Virus record (IMG/VR): IMGVR_UViG_3300030101_004092
Location: 2,223-55,202 of that record
DNA from: a virus
Reading direction: 5' to 3' (one strand)
Length of the DNA stretch: 52,980 nucleotides
In this document: piece after piece, positions 27,425-39,500 of the stretch
Layout of the letters: every line of letters starts with the position of its first letter
Position numbering within the stretch: the stretch's first letter is position 1
Notes under the pieces: generated by a model
Told to the model about the DNA's origin: nothing
Database searches by the model: none
What the model saw: the letters and a program-made list of their open reading frames with translations, nothing else
Position numbers and translations under genes: made by a program

Positions 27425-27835
27425 ATGCAATTTAATATACTACCACTTAAGGGTACTGATTATGAAGAGGTTCTTTGTAATTGGTGGAAAGACTGGAGAT
27501 GGACACCTCCTCCAAAAAATTTTTTACCAGAAAACGGTACTGGAGGATTGATGATTTATATAGATGATGCCCCTGTTGTGGCGGGTTTTTTATATAATAC
27601 CAACTCAGATGTGGCTTGGGTAGATTTTATCATTTCAGATTTTCATTACAAGAATAAAGAAAACCGAATGATAGCTATAGACATGTTGTTGAAATCTTTA
27701 GAAGAAAGAGCAATTGCATTGGATAAAAAATTTTTATATGCACTTACAAAACATGAATCGTTGATTGCGACATACAAAGTAAATGACTATGTGGCAGCTG
27801 GTGTGTATAATATAGAACTAATAAAAAATTTATAA
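27425..27835 (+). CDS. GNAT-fold-like protein of the internal-protein module
   Basis: A 136-residue protein beginning MQFNILPLKGTDYEEVLCNW, followed by WRWTPPPKNFLPENGTGGLM, AGFLYNTNSDVAWVDFIIS and a helix with AIDMLLKSLEERA. The order (helix, beta hairpin with GGLMIYID and AGFLY, then a long helix) resembles the small GNAT-like proteins that sit next to internal virion genes in T7-like phages. It has its own -7 box and lies 1 nt before the next gene. Enzymatic activity is doubtful because no clear acetyl-CoA loop (R/QxxGxG/A) is visible. Confidence 0.55.
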   Translation: MQFNILPLKGTDYEEVLCNWWKDWRWTPPPKNFLPENGTGGLMIYIDDAPVVAGFLYNTNSDVAWVDFIISDFHYKNKENRMIAIDMLLKSLEERAIALDKKFLYALTKHESLIATYKVNDYVAAGVYNIELIKNL

Positions 27836-27836
27836 T

Positions 27837-28505
27837 ATGGCAGCATTTACAACAATAGCAGCTGGTGTAGGAGTAGCATCCAGTCTTGGTGGGGGGCTTA
27901 TGTCTTTTGGCCAAGCCAAAGCAGCAAAAAGAGCTGCAGCTGACGCTAAAAGAAAATCAGATAAACTTATGAAAGAAGCTCGAGAAAGAGCTGAAACTAA
28001 TTTTTATGAAGGATTAAATGTAAGATTAGATGCTTTTGGAGAACAGTACAGACAAAATTTAGCAAATCAAACTCAACAAATTGAAGCCTTACAAGGAGCT
28101 GACCCAAGACTACTTGCAGCTGGTATAGGTAAAGTTGCTGCAGCTGGTACAGAAGCAACAGAAAAAACAAGAATAGGTATGCAACAAGATTTAATGGAGC
28201 TGGATAAAACTAAAGCTGGTGCAGCTGAAGATATTAAACAACAAACCATTGCTATGGATGTAGGTGCAGCTGCAGACCAGCAAAAGATAGCAGCAGAGAA
28301 AGAAGCTGAACAAGCCAAGGCAATGACAGCTGCCATAAATCAAGGCGTAAGTGGTGTGATTGGTGGAGCAACTATGGCTGCCCCATTATTTAGTAAAGAT
28401 GCAACAGCCATTAAAGATATGTCGCCAGAAATGTTAAAGCAAGTTATGGGTATTATAGGTGGTAGTAGTTTTGGAGATTCTTTTACCCCAAGCTCTGATG
28501 ATTAA
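27837..28505 (+). CDS. Internal virion / ejection protein (T7 gp14-type)
   Basis: A 222-residue protein. A hydrophobic Gly/Ala-rich N-terminus (TTIAAGVGVASSLGGGLMSF) leads into a long Ala/Lys/Glu coiled coil (residues 26-170), and a second Gly/Ala-rich hydrophobic stretch follows near 175-190 (NQGVSGVIGGATMAAPLF). This pattern is that of short-tailed phage internal proteins that are ejected and insert in the outer membrane (T7 gp14, P22 gp7). It precedes two larger helical proteins, in the same order as ejection proteins elsewhere. Confidence 0.72.
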   Translation: MAAFTTIAAGVGVASSLGGGLMSFGQAKAAKRAAADAKRKSDKLMKEARERAETNFYEGLNVRLDAFGEQYRQNLANQTQQIEALQGADPRLLAAGIGKVAAAGTEATEKTRIGMQQDLMELDKTKAGAAEDIKQQTIAMDVGAAADQQKIAAEKEAEQAKAMTAAINQGVSGVIGGATMAAPLFSKDATAIKDMSPEMLKQVMGIIGGSSFGDSFTPSSDD

Positions 28506-28515
28506 AAAATAAATT

Positions 28516-30543
28516 ATGGCTAAAACAGTAGACCCAAAACAGTATCAAATATATGTAGATAGGCAAGGCTCTAATTATATAGATTATCAAAAAATAACTG
28601 AAAGAGCAAATAAGCTTCTTACTGATGAAGTAGACAGAAGACAAGGTATAAAAGATGATTTAGATGCAAGAGCAAACGATCTGTACGACCAGTTAGGTAC
28701 AGTCGAAATGAACTCTGATTCTAAGTTTAGCGACCAGGTGTTAGATGCCGCAGCTCAACTTAGAAAAAGTTTGATGGCTGACCAAAAACTTTTAAAATCT
28801 GGTGCTATATCAGTAAACGAATACAAGCAACAATTAGAAAGAGCAAAATCACAAATGGCTGAATGGGGTGCCATTACTAAAGGTTTTGGCTCATACAAAG
28901 ATAATTACAATACAAGAATAAAGTTAGATGATGAGACAGGGGAAATGATTATGGCTCCAGATGAGGCTGTTATCAAAGAATCCTCTTTAGGATTTTCATA
29001 TACATATGATAAACAAATTTATGTAGACCCTGTTACAAAAAACACATACTATTATCAACCCAACAAGGATGGAGGTATACCAGACTTCAATAAAGAGCCA
29101 GATAAATTTATGGCAATGTCAAATGCTCGTAATAGATTTCAATATGAAAATGACAGAAAAGCATATGACATAGGGTTTCAAGTCAACAAAGAAAAAGATA
29201 TGCTTGGAACTATTGTCGATTCGTATGTAGCAAAATTTAAAGGCATTAACAGAGTAGGTACATATGTAATGACTGAATCAGATTATACTGTTTTAGAGCA
29301 AGAAGGTTTATTAAATGACTTTGTAGACACAGTATATGCTAAAACTTCAGGAACTGACAGGGGTCTGGCAAATTCTGCTGATGTAATGGGTGAATTTACT
29401 ATAGCATTAAGCTTAGAACAATTTAAAAAGACATGTAAGGGTGGTGAGTTTTGTGATGAGAAATATTTCATTAAAGTAAACCCAAATGACCCAAGTGGTA
29501 TGACTTACGAGTTTAGCGACAAAGACTTTGTCCAAGAAAAAGTAAAGGCGGATATTAAATCTAAAGCAAATATGCAGCTGGGCAGAAAAGAAGAAATATC
29601 AAGCAAAGCATATGACCCAAATGAAGATATAGGTGCGGGTGCTAAAAATGATGAAGATTTAGAATTTGGTTCTTACTTCAATGATTTGAAAAATTTAAAT
29701 GGTGGTAACCAAACTACATTTAATGCTGCTGAAAGAGATTTAAGAGAAAGAGCTAATAGAAGACTTGCAGAAGAAGACCCTGACAATAATAATGGTAGGC
29801 TCGAAAATATAACCAGAGATGAAAATGAATTTACATTTACTTTCAAAGATAAGGATGGTGTAGAAAGAACAGAAACAGTAGATAGGTATGAAAAGAAAGC
29901 GGATAATACATACGATAGAGAAAAGCCGATACCAATGAATATTATTTTCCAGGAATTAAATACTAAATTAAGACCATCAGGTTTCAACGATTCATTTGAA
30001 ACATTAGAAGAAAGAGCACAAAGATCTGGTAAATTTAAATATGAATATGATGAGGGAACTAATTTTAGTGATGAAAGCGTGGGAACTCAAAAGGCATTTA
30101 AAAACATTCAACATACTTCTTTTAATGATGCGAATAAAAGAGCTACATTAGATCCAAATGATACTGACAAAATTATTACATATAGAAGTAAATTATCGAC
30201 AGAGTCAGAAGCTGCGGCAAGCAATGGAGGATTTAGTAATCAAACAGCGTATTTCAAATCTGCAATACCAAGAGAATTAAATATGGCTTTCCAAGATTAT
30301 AATATAACACCTCCAAAATTTACAATCAAAGGTTTTGATGAGCCTTATGCGAATAATAATACTTATTTTATAGAATATATGAATCCATATACAAAGCCAC
30401 CAGTTAAAGAAACTGTAGAGTTTAAATTTGACCAAGGGTCAGATAAAACCAGTATGAACAATTGGCTTAATGCAATGGATGAAGCAGTTAATAAAGTAGT
30501 GGGTGCGTACAACAGTTCTGAGGGTAAATCAGCTGCACCATAA
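28516..30543 (+). CDS. Internal virion / ejection protein, large helical
   Basis: A 675-residue highly charged protein with a helical first third (DYQKITERANKLLTDEVDRR; SVNEYKQQLERAKSQMAEWG). The middle is mixed (YTYDKQIYVDPVTKNTYYYQ near 155-174), with acidic linkers (NEDIGAGAKNDEDLEFGSYF). The C-terminal domain has FKSAIPRELNMAFQDYNITP. It has no catalytic motif that I recognise. It stands between the small gp14-like protein and the giant polyvalent protein, a position normally filled by proteins packaged in the head and ejected with the DNA. Confidence 0.65.
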   Translation: MAKTVDPKQYQIYVDRQGSNYIDYQKITERANKLLTDEVDRRQGIKDDLDARANDLYDQLGTVEMNSDSKFSDQVLDAAAQLRKSLMADQKLLKSGAISVNEYKQQLERAKSQMAEWGAITKGFGSYKDNYNTRIKLDDETGEMIMAPDEAVIKESSLGFSYTYDKQIYVDPVTKNTYYYQPNKDGGIPDFNKEPDKFMAMSNARNRFQYENDRKAYDIGFQVNKEKDMLGTIVDSYVAKFKGINRVGTYVMTESDYTVLEQEGLLNDFVDTVYAKTSGTDRGLANSADVMGEFTIALSLEQFKKTCKGGEFCDEKYFIKVNPNDPSGMTYEFSDKDFVQEKVKADIKSKANMQLGRKEEISSKAYDPNEDIGAGAKNDEDLEFGSYFNDLKNLNGGNQTTFNAAERDLRERANRRLAEEDPDNNNGRLENITRDENEFTFTFKDKDGVERTETVDRYEKKADNTYDREKPIPMNIIFQELNTKLRPSGFNDSFETLEERAQRSGKFKYEYDEGTNFSDESVGTQKAFKNIQHTSFNDANKRATLDPNDTDKIITYRSKLSTESEAAASNGGFSNQTAYFKSAIPRELNMAFQDYNITPPKFTIKGFDEPYANNNTYFIEYMNPYTKPPVKETVEFKFDQGSDKTSMNNWLNAMDEAVNKVVGAYNSSEGKSAAP

Positions 30544-30553
30544 AAATTTATAG

Positions 30554-33500
30554 ATGGATTACTTAGAGCAATTATATACATGGATAAGTTCAGAAGATAA
30601 TACTTTTACCCAAAGGTATACTCTTGAGGATTTTAAAAACAATATGCAAAAAGAAGATTATGTATCTTCTATGTATACTTGGATTAGCAGTAAAGATGAA
30701 ACTTTTCCTGACAGATACACTTTAGACTTTTTCACTGAAAAAGTAAAAAAAAAAGATACATCTATCCAAGAAGAAATGGAGCCTCCAGTCAATGTTCCAT
30801 CTATTACTACAGAGATGGAAGAGGTTGGGTTATCGGAAGATACAGAAGAGGAGTCTACACAAGATACAGAATTGCCTGTTGGTTCAGAAGAGAACGAATC
30901 CGATGAGGTAGTAGAGGAAACTCAAGAAGTAGTAATACCTGAAACAGATTCCCAATTTTCTATTGAGGGCGGAGAAGTTGACCAAGAAACTTTTGACCAA
31001 TACACTAAACTGCAAGAAGAGCAAGAAGCTGATGAAGCAAATCCTTTTCAAGATGCACTTAACAATTTAAGAATAGACACTGATGAAGATATAATCAGTG
31101 CTGAGTTTAATTACAATTTAAATGACTTTGGGTTCAGTGTTGAGGAGGCAGTGCCAGGTGTAGATGCTTTACGAATAGTATCTTCAGATATAGATCCAAA
31201 AACTCAAAAACCATATGAGTTAACCGTTAGTATAGACACTAAAAGTGATAAGCAAAATGAATCAAAGCTTACAGAAATAAAAGACTTTCTTACAAAACAT
31301 AAAAAAGAAAACGAAACAATAAACAAATTAGAAGAAAGTATTGCAGTTAGAAATACCAAATTTAGAAATCAAGAAGATATAGATAACGCTATAGGTTTAT
31401 TGAATACCGAGGCTGGTGCTTTTAATAATAGGATTAAAGCATATGCAGAAAAAAGGATGCTCTTTAATAGAAAGCAAGAGCTTATTAAAGGTATGAGTCA
31501 ATCTGAAAAAAATTCTGTTTTAGGAAGAACGCTTTTGGAAGATAGAGACAGAATGTCTCTTGAACTTAAACAAGAAAAAAAAGATTTACTTACACAAGAT
31601 AATATTCTTAAAAACAGGGGCACTGAGATAGATAGGTTGGCTGGTCAATATGCTGCGTTAAAAGCAGAGATGGGTAGTGGATATGGTATTACACAAAGAG
31701 CCTTACTAAAAGGACAGGGCAGAATTACTTCATTTTGGGCAGACCTTATGTCAGACATTCTTGTTTCTGATTTTAGCCCGTTAGATGCTGTATCGGGTGG
31801 TAGAGTAAAATATGGAGTTGACAGGCAAAAGTATGAAAATATGTTTGTTGCAAAAGCAATGAAGGATGGTCTCCTTCAAGACTCAGAAGGTAACCTCATT
31901 AGAAACTGGGATGAAGCAATGGCGGCACAGGAAAAAGGAACTTTAAAACCTTTTGAAAATTTTGAAAGCATGTATAAGTATTTGGGTAACAAGCAGTCTT
32001 CTATGATAGATTCATATGTAAAAGATATTCTTAGAAAAGATGTTAAATATGATAATGTTGAAATTAGTGAATTAGGTGAGGTTACTTTTAAAAGACCAGA
32101 GGCTGTAGCAAGGTATTCCGATGCTGCATTAAAAAAGGAGCTTGAAAAAATTACCGAAGATGGTATGGTTCCTTTAGCAAGAAAAGGATTAGACTTGGTA
32201 TTGGGAGACAAAGACACCACAGATGAATATTATGATTTAACAAAACAAGGATTTTGGGGTGGAGCCTGGATAGGGTTAGCAGAATCTGTTCCTGCAATGA
32301 TTGGCGGTAAAGGTAAAGTGGGTTGGGCTATGAGGACTGCAAATATGTTTGCACAGGTTAGCGATCATTTAAATGAAGAAATGATGAATGACCCTGACTT
32401 TGCTGAAATATCAGAGAATGAAAAAAGAATGGTATCACTGCCCATAGGTATAGTTGTGGGTACATTAGAAGCTGTAGGTTTAAGAAATGTATTAAACTCA
32501 AGAGGCTTGGTAAACAATATACTTTTGAAAAGCATACAAAAATTCGGGCCTACATCAGTTGCTCGAACAAGAGGATTAACATTTCAACAAGTGGTTAGAA
32601 ATGAGGTAGACAATATGATTGCTAAAGGAACACTCATTATTGGAGCTGGTGGACTTGCGGAATTTGAAACTGGATTAGCTCAAGAGATTGCAGATATTGG
32701 TGGTAAAATGATATATAATGAGATTAAAAAAGCAGATATGTTTCAAACTCCAGAAAGTTTTGCAGCAGGAGTTGCTCAAGTTATAAGGGCTGGTGGTCAA
32801 GAAATGGTTGGTGGTTGGGTTATGAGTACAATACCAGCAACAGGTACAGCGTTTGCTGGTAAAGATTATGAAGCTTTATCAGACCCAATATTCAAAACCT
32901 TTGAAGCAATAAGTCAAGACAATACATTTTTTAAATTAAATGTTCAGAAAATTAAAGACCAAATAAACGAAGGAACAAAAACAAAAGAAGAAGGTGAGGC
33001 TGAAATAAGTTTGATAAATGATATTAGAGGATTGATTCCTAAAGTTCCTACTGACTTAGAAACAGCAGATAAAAAAAGAGCTATAGCATTACTGTTAAAT
33101 AAAAAGGATTTATTAAAACAAAGAGATAAATTAGCTCCAGAACTAAGAGGCAAGATTGATAAAGAGATTGACAAAGTAGATAAACTATTGGATGATTTAT
33201 TAGATGGTGCACAAAAAGTAGACCCAACAAAAGCAAGGGTTGAAGAAGAGGAAATAACTGATGAACAAGCTGAACAAGTTATAAAAAATGCAAATGCTGG
33301 AAGAGCAGCTTTTGGTTTACCACCGATTGAGATTACTCCAGAAAGCATTGCGGAAATGAAAGTTAAACTAAAAAAACAACAAGATGCCCGTAAGAAGCAA
33401 GGCCCAGTTCAGGAAACTGGCGAAGTCAAACCCAAAGCTACTGAAGAAGTGGATGAGGGAATATCCAACGAATTACAAGACACTACCAGAGAGGGTGACC

Positions 33501-36500
33501 AAGACCAAAGCCAGGATACCTCGAAGAAAAAAAAGAAAATAAAAGAGGAGGTCGATGAGATATCAGCTTTTGAGGGTGACACTGAACAAGAAGGTGAAGT
33601 GGTGGTAGAAGAAAAGGTTGATTATGAAACAGAAAATGTTACTAAAGATGGTAAGGTTAAAAAAACAAAACTTACAATACCTAAAACTGTAGCAGAAACT
33701 GAGGTAGACACAAAAACTTTTGAACCTGTAGTAAGGTTTGCGAAAAGAGCATCCAGGGCAATTAGTAAAATTTTACCTAATGTAAGTATTGTATTACATG
33801 AAAGTTCAACAAACTTTCAAGATGCCACAGGAACAACTGGTAGAGGTTTTTATGACCCGAGTTCTCAGACTATTCATGTGGATCTAATGAAGGGCAATAA
33901 CAAAACTGTTGCACATGAAGTTTTTCATGCATTACTATTGAACTCTGTTAAAACCAACGCACAGGCAAGAGCATTAACAAAAAGAATGGTTGCGGCTGTA
34001 GCCAAAGCTAAAGGCTTGACCGCACAACAAAAGAAAAAGATAGATGACTTTGTTTCAAACTATGACCAAGATATACAGAATGAAGAGAAACTGGCAGAGG
34101 TATTAGGAATATTAGCAGATGGCTATACTAAATTAGATGCTCCTACCAAAAGCAGAGTTAGAAGATGGATAGAAGGAATAGCTAAAAGATTAGGTATTGA
34201 CATAGAACAGTTTACTAAAACCGACCAAGATGTAATTGATTTATTAAATACTGTTGCATCTAAAATAAGAGAGGGTAAAGTTATTACACAAAAAGATGTA
34301 AAGGCAATTAAAACTCCAAAGAAAACACAAAAACAACAAGTTAAAGATGTTTTAGGTGAAGTTCAGGTTGCATCCATAAAAGAAATAACAAGACTCACTG
34401 GCTTACCAGAGCCAACTGTTAGAAGAATATTAGGGCAAGGTGCTAAAAATGGTGAGCTTACAAGAGTATCTGCTGGTGTTTACACAATAAAAACACAGGA
34501 TGGTAAAACCGCAGCTATTATTCAAGGGGCTGATGCGTTAGTAGAAATAAAAAAATTAGTTGAAGAGGGAGTCAAATTTGATATGATTTTCTTAGACCCT
34601 CCATACGATGCTCCTGGTATAACAGGCGGTAATAGAAATTTAGCAAAGTACGATAAGTTGTCGCCAGAACAATTTTCTGATTTTGTAGGAGATGTGGTTA
34701 AGCTATTAAAAACTCCTGACACACCTGTATTTTTTATGTTTAGTGCAATGCCAAGCAACAAGGGTAAACTTAAAGCATATTCTGCTGCCTTCACAAACAA
34801 TGGTTTAAAAAAATCTGGTATTGCAATTGAAAGTGGTAAACTTACTAAGGATGGAAAGAAACAAAAACAGATGTTTGGTAGAGATCTAACTGAATGGGTA
34901 TTTTCATTTACTCAAAGTGGTAATCAAAGACAAGATGTAGGTTTTGTTTTTCCTGAAAAACTTCTATTTAAACAAGACTCAAAATATCAAACTGCCAAGC
35001 CCGTTGCTCTTTTAGAAGCTATTATAAAAGCTTCAACAAAAGCTGGAGAACTTATCCTTGACCCATTTGCTGGTAGTGGTTCAACCGCAAAAGCCGCAGC
35101 AAGAACTGGCAGAAATGTAGTTACTATTGAAAAGGATACTAAACAAGCAAAAAAAATAAAATCAGAAATAAAAAAACAAGAACCTAAGAAAAAAGTTCCT
35201 GAACAACAATATAAAAATGGTTATAAAATATATCCAAAAGAACAAGAAGGCCAGTTAGATGAAGATGGTTATTTAAAAATTTATGATGGAGATTTAAAAT
35301 CTTATCAAAAAAGAGTTACAAAAACCCCGAGGTCAAAAGAAAAGGGCAGGCCTTTGAAAGATATAATAGCAGAAAGAATAAAAATTGCAGCAGATGGTTA
35401 TGTTGATACTGTAACAGGAATGTATTACGGAAATTATGGATATCCTTATTTTAATCCTAATGTAAAAAATGTTGCTCAGATAGAAACACAGGCTGAACTA
35501 AAAGAATATCTTAGACAAAGTTTGGAAAGCGGAACACAAGTTATTCCTCTCAATTTAGAATTTCAGGCGAAAGAGTTTCAGAAATTAAATATAAACCCGC
35601 AAGAGTTTGGTAACAATCAGTTTAATGTAAAAACTGAAGGTCGTAAAGTAATTAGTGTAACACCAAAACCTGTATCAAAGGACAGCAAGTTTAAAGGAAG
35701 AGAGCAAAAAGATATTCCAAAAAGGTCAAGAAAATTAGCTGAAATGTATATGATGAATCCAAGAGGGTTTATTAGTGCAAGAGCTATGTTTGACCCAGGT
35801 GCATTACGAAGACAATTAGAAATCTTAGGCATGAGATTAGGCACAGCTCGTGATGAATTTACTGGACAAATTACAGGGTATTATTTCCAAAGGGTATCAA
35901 GAAATGGTAGACCATATTTTTATAATCCATTTGCAAGACAACAAAAAGATCCAGACTCAGCAGTTGGAGCAATATCTGATATAGTAAGTATTGTAACAAG
36001 ATTAAGAGACAATAACTTTAGTCCAGAAGCAATACAAGCATATCTGGTTGAAAAAAAGAATTTTGACAAAAAGACTGTAGATGCAATATTGAGTGTAGAT
36101 AACTTTGTATTAAGCAGAGTGCCTGAATCTTTTTCAAAAATAGAAGGTGGTATTTTGGCGGGTATAAAATTATTTAGTAAAATAAATAATTATAGAAAAA
36201 GATTAATTGATAATAATCTTACACCTTACGGTAAAAAAATAACCAAACTAAATCAAGAGTTAGAAATATTAAAAAGCCAAAAAAATAAAAAGAGGGCAAT
36301 ACAGAGAGTAGAAAAACAAATAGCAGATCTAAGCAAAAGAAACAGAGACGCTAAAATATTCAAAAACACACAAACTGAAATTACAGATAAAGTAATTAGA
36401 TTTATGGAAAGCCAACCTGCTTACATAGCGGCACGAACCGCAAAAGGTCTTTCTACACTACAGGCACAAATGCAAATGCAAATAGCAAAATCATTTGATG

Positions 36501-39500
36501 CTACTCCATCTGTCAATATGGCTAACAAAATAAGATTGGCAACTGCACTTGTAAATATAAGTGCACGAGAAAAAGATTCTTCGAAATTAAAATTAGCTTT
36601 AAGAAAGTTTGTTAGAGTTGTTTTGCCTCCAGAGGATTATAGTAAACCAGAAACTATTTCTCTGATTAAAGAAATACAGGATGCTACGCCAGAAAATTTG
36701 CAGAAGGTTAAAGAAAAAATATTAGGCATAGCTACGACAAAAATAGTCAAAGGTTTAGAAGGTAAGATAAAAAATATATTAAATAAAAACTTTGCAAAAA
36801 TAGAAGGTGGAAGGGTAAAGGCAAATATTGTTAGTGCATCAGCTATCAAAATTTTAGACCAATTAAAGTCTGAATTTGCAACCATACAGAAATCTAAAAA
36901 TGGAGAAGCACTTGCAGCTTATGAGCAGAAGATAAGATTAAAACTACAAAAACTTTCAGAAAAAACTATACAAGACAACGATGCATTTGCTGAACAAGCG
37001 GCACTTGAATTAATACTGCAATATGCTGGTGCACAAGAAATGGATAATGCTGATATAGGTAAGGTAGGGGCTTTAAATCAAATACTTACTAATTTAAATA
37101 GTATAATATCAGAAGGTCGAAGTGAGTTAGAACAACAGAAAAGAGAAGCATACCACACTTATCTCAAAGATTTTGAAATAGCATGGTATAGTATTACGGG
37201 AAAGAAGATAGAGATGTTGATACAGAATCCATATTTTGATCCACAACTTCCTGTTTCTAAATCTAACGAACAAATGATACTAAATCCAAATGCAAATAAA
37301 TTAATGGATGAGTTTTCTTCATTGACTGACGCTAAGAAAAATAAAGCAAGAAGTTGGCCTGTGAGAAACTTAATAAACTTGAAAACTGGATTGAAAAGAT
37401 TTTTAATTACAAAAAGATTAGATCTACCAACAGCAATAGAGTACATAACTAAAATACCTGGTAAAATGTTTGAAGGTGAATTTGCTGAAATTACAAGTGA
37501 TTTGGTTGACCAAGCCTCAAATGATTACAAGTTTTTCCAAATGCAAGACAAAGAATCTTTAATAAATATTTTAAGAGAAATATATGGTAAAGATTATCAA
37601 AAGGCAGTTAAAGAAGAAAGTCTTGTAAGAGACACTGGTATAGCAAAAGATTTAGAAGCTTACGAGAAAGCTAAAAAAGAATATGAAGCGAACAAGACTG
37701 AAGAGAATAAAGCCAAATTAGAAATTACTACTTTAAGATTTTCTCCTATGGAAATGGCTTACCTTGTTTATCAATATAAAGACCCAGCAAATAGAGCTGG
37801 TTTTGAAACTAAATTTGGTGAACAGTATGAAAGAATCATGTATCAAATGGAGCAGCTTATGGAAGAGAAACACTCTAAAACAATGGCACTGGGTGAGTGG
37901 ATGAGAAGTGAAGCCTATCCTTCCTTGTATAACAGGTACAATACTACATACAAAAAAGTATTTAGAGTTGATATGCCATGGAATCAATATTATATTGGGC
38001 CTATTAGAAGAGTAGATCAAGAAGTTCAAGACATTAATTTGTTAGGTACAGGTGCAGACTCGTGGCAAAACACAGCAGCTCCTGCATCTACAAAGGTTAG
38101 AATACAAAATAAACAAGCATTGGCTACGGAAAATCTTTTAGAAAGTTTTGTTTCTTATCAAGAAAAAATGAATTGGTTTGCAGCATATTCACCAACAGTA
38201 AATAGGGTAAATAAATTAGTCAAAAATCCTCGTCTTAAAAAGATAATAGAAATTAATTTCCCAGAGGGAACATATGGAGCAGTTATTCAAATTATAGAAA
38301 AAATAGCTAATAAAGGTTTGAATAAACTTAGTCAGGGCGATATATTTTTTAATAAAGCTACATCATTATTTGTTGTAGGTAGACTTGGTGTTAACCCAAC
38401 TATATATTTAAAACAGCTGGTCTCAGTCCCAACATACATGAACGAAATAGGTTTTAGAAATTGGGCAGCAAACGCATTAAAGGCAATGAAGGAGATGAGT
38501 TCTTTAGCAAAAGAGATAACAGAAAACTCTGTTTACATACAAGATAGATATGGAAAAGACATAATAAGAAGTTTAGAAAACTATAAAAACTCAAAATCTT
38601 CAGATTTTACTTTAAACAAATCAAGGATTTTTACAAACCCATACCAAAGATTATTAAATGCTCAAATGTTTTTGGTGAAAGCTGGTGATAAAGGTGCAAT
38701 TTTAATTGGTGGTTTACCTGTTTACCTTTATTATAAAAATCAATACAAGAAATCAAATCCTGGGGCTACCGAACAACAAGCGATTGACTATGCTATAAAA
38801 AGATTTGAAAAAGCTACAAGAACTACACAGCAATCTACTGACTTACAAAACAGAGATTACTATCAGGATGGTGGAGTTTTAGCAAGAACATTTAATATGT
38901 TCAAGACCTCTATCATACAATATTTAAGAAAAGAGATAATATATGCAAGAAATATGTATAAGATTTTAAGATCGTTTGGCAAGGAAGGTAGGGGTTCATT
39001 TGGTCAAAACCTAAGAGGTCTCTTTGTATACCACACTGTTTTACCTGTCTTGTTTCAATACATATCAAATGGGTTACCAGGAGTATTAGCTCCATGGGAT
39101 GAAGAAGACGGAGAGGATTTGACAAGAGCTGCAATAATGGGTAACATAAACGCATTATTCTTTGTGGGAGATTTAATATCAATAATAGGAGACATTTATT
39201 ATAAAAAGCCTTGGTCAAAAGAGATTACCAACTTACCATTATTGGAGCAAATAAATGCTTTGTTAGATAAATTCAGCAGATATACATCAACTACCAACCC
39301 CGAAAAAGCATCAGAACTATTATTTGAAATAATGTACGAAGATGCCCCTGGTGTTGTTGGTTTGAACACTAAGTCTATGATTAGATGGTTTAACAATATA
39401 CAAACATTAGTCGATGAAACCAACGACCCTAAAGAAGCTTTACTTAGATTATTTAATTTTAGTGACTATCAAATAGAATCACAAGAAGACAGAGATGCTA

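Noticed and set aside
32944-33348. - strand frames inside the polyvalent gene (also 34522-34800, 37159-37446)
   Set aside because: Opposite a highly charged coding region that is clearly real on the + strand; composition is that of antisense shadows.
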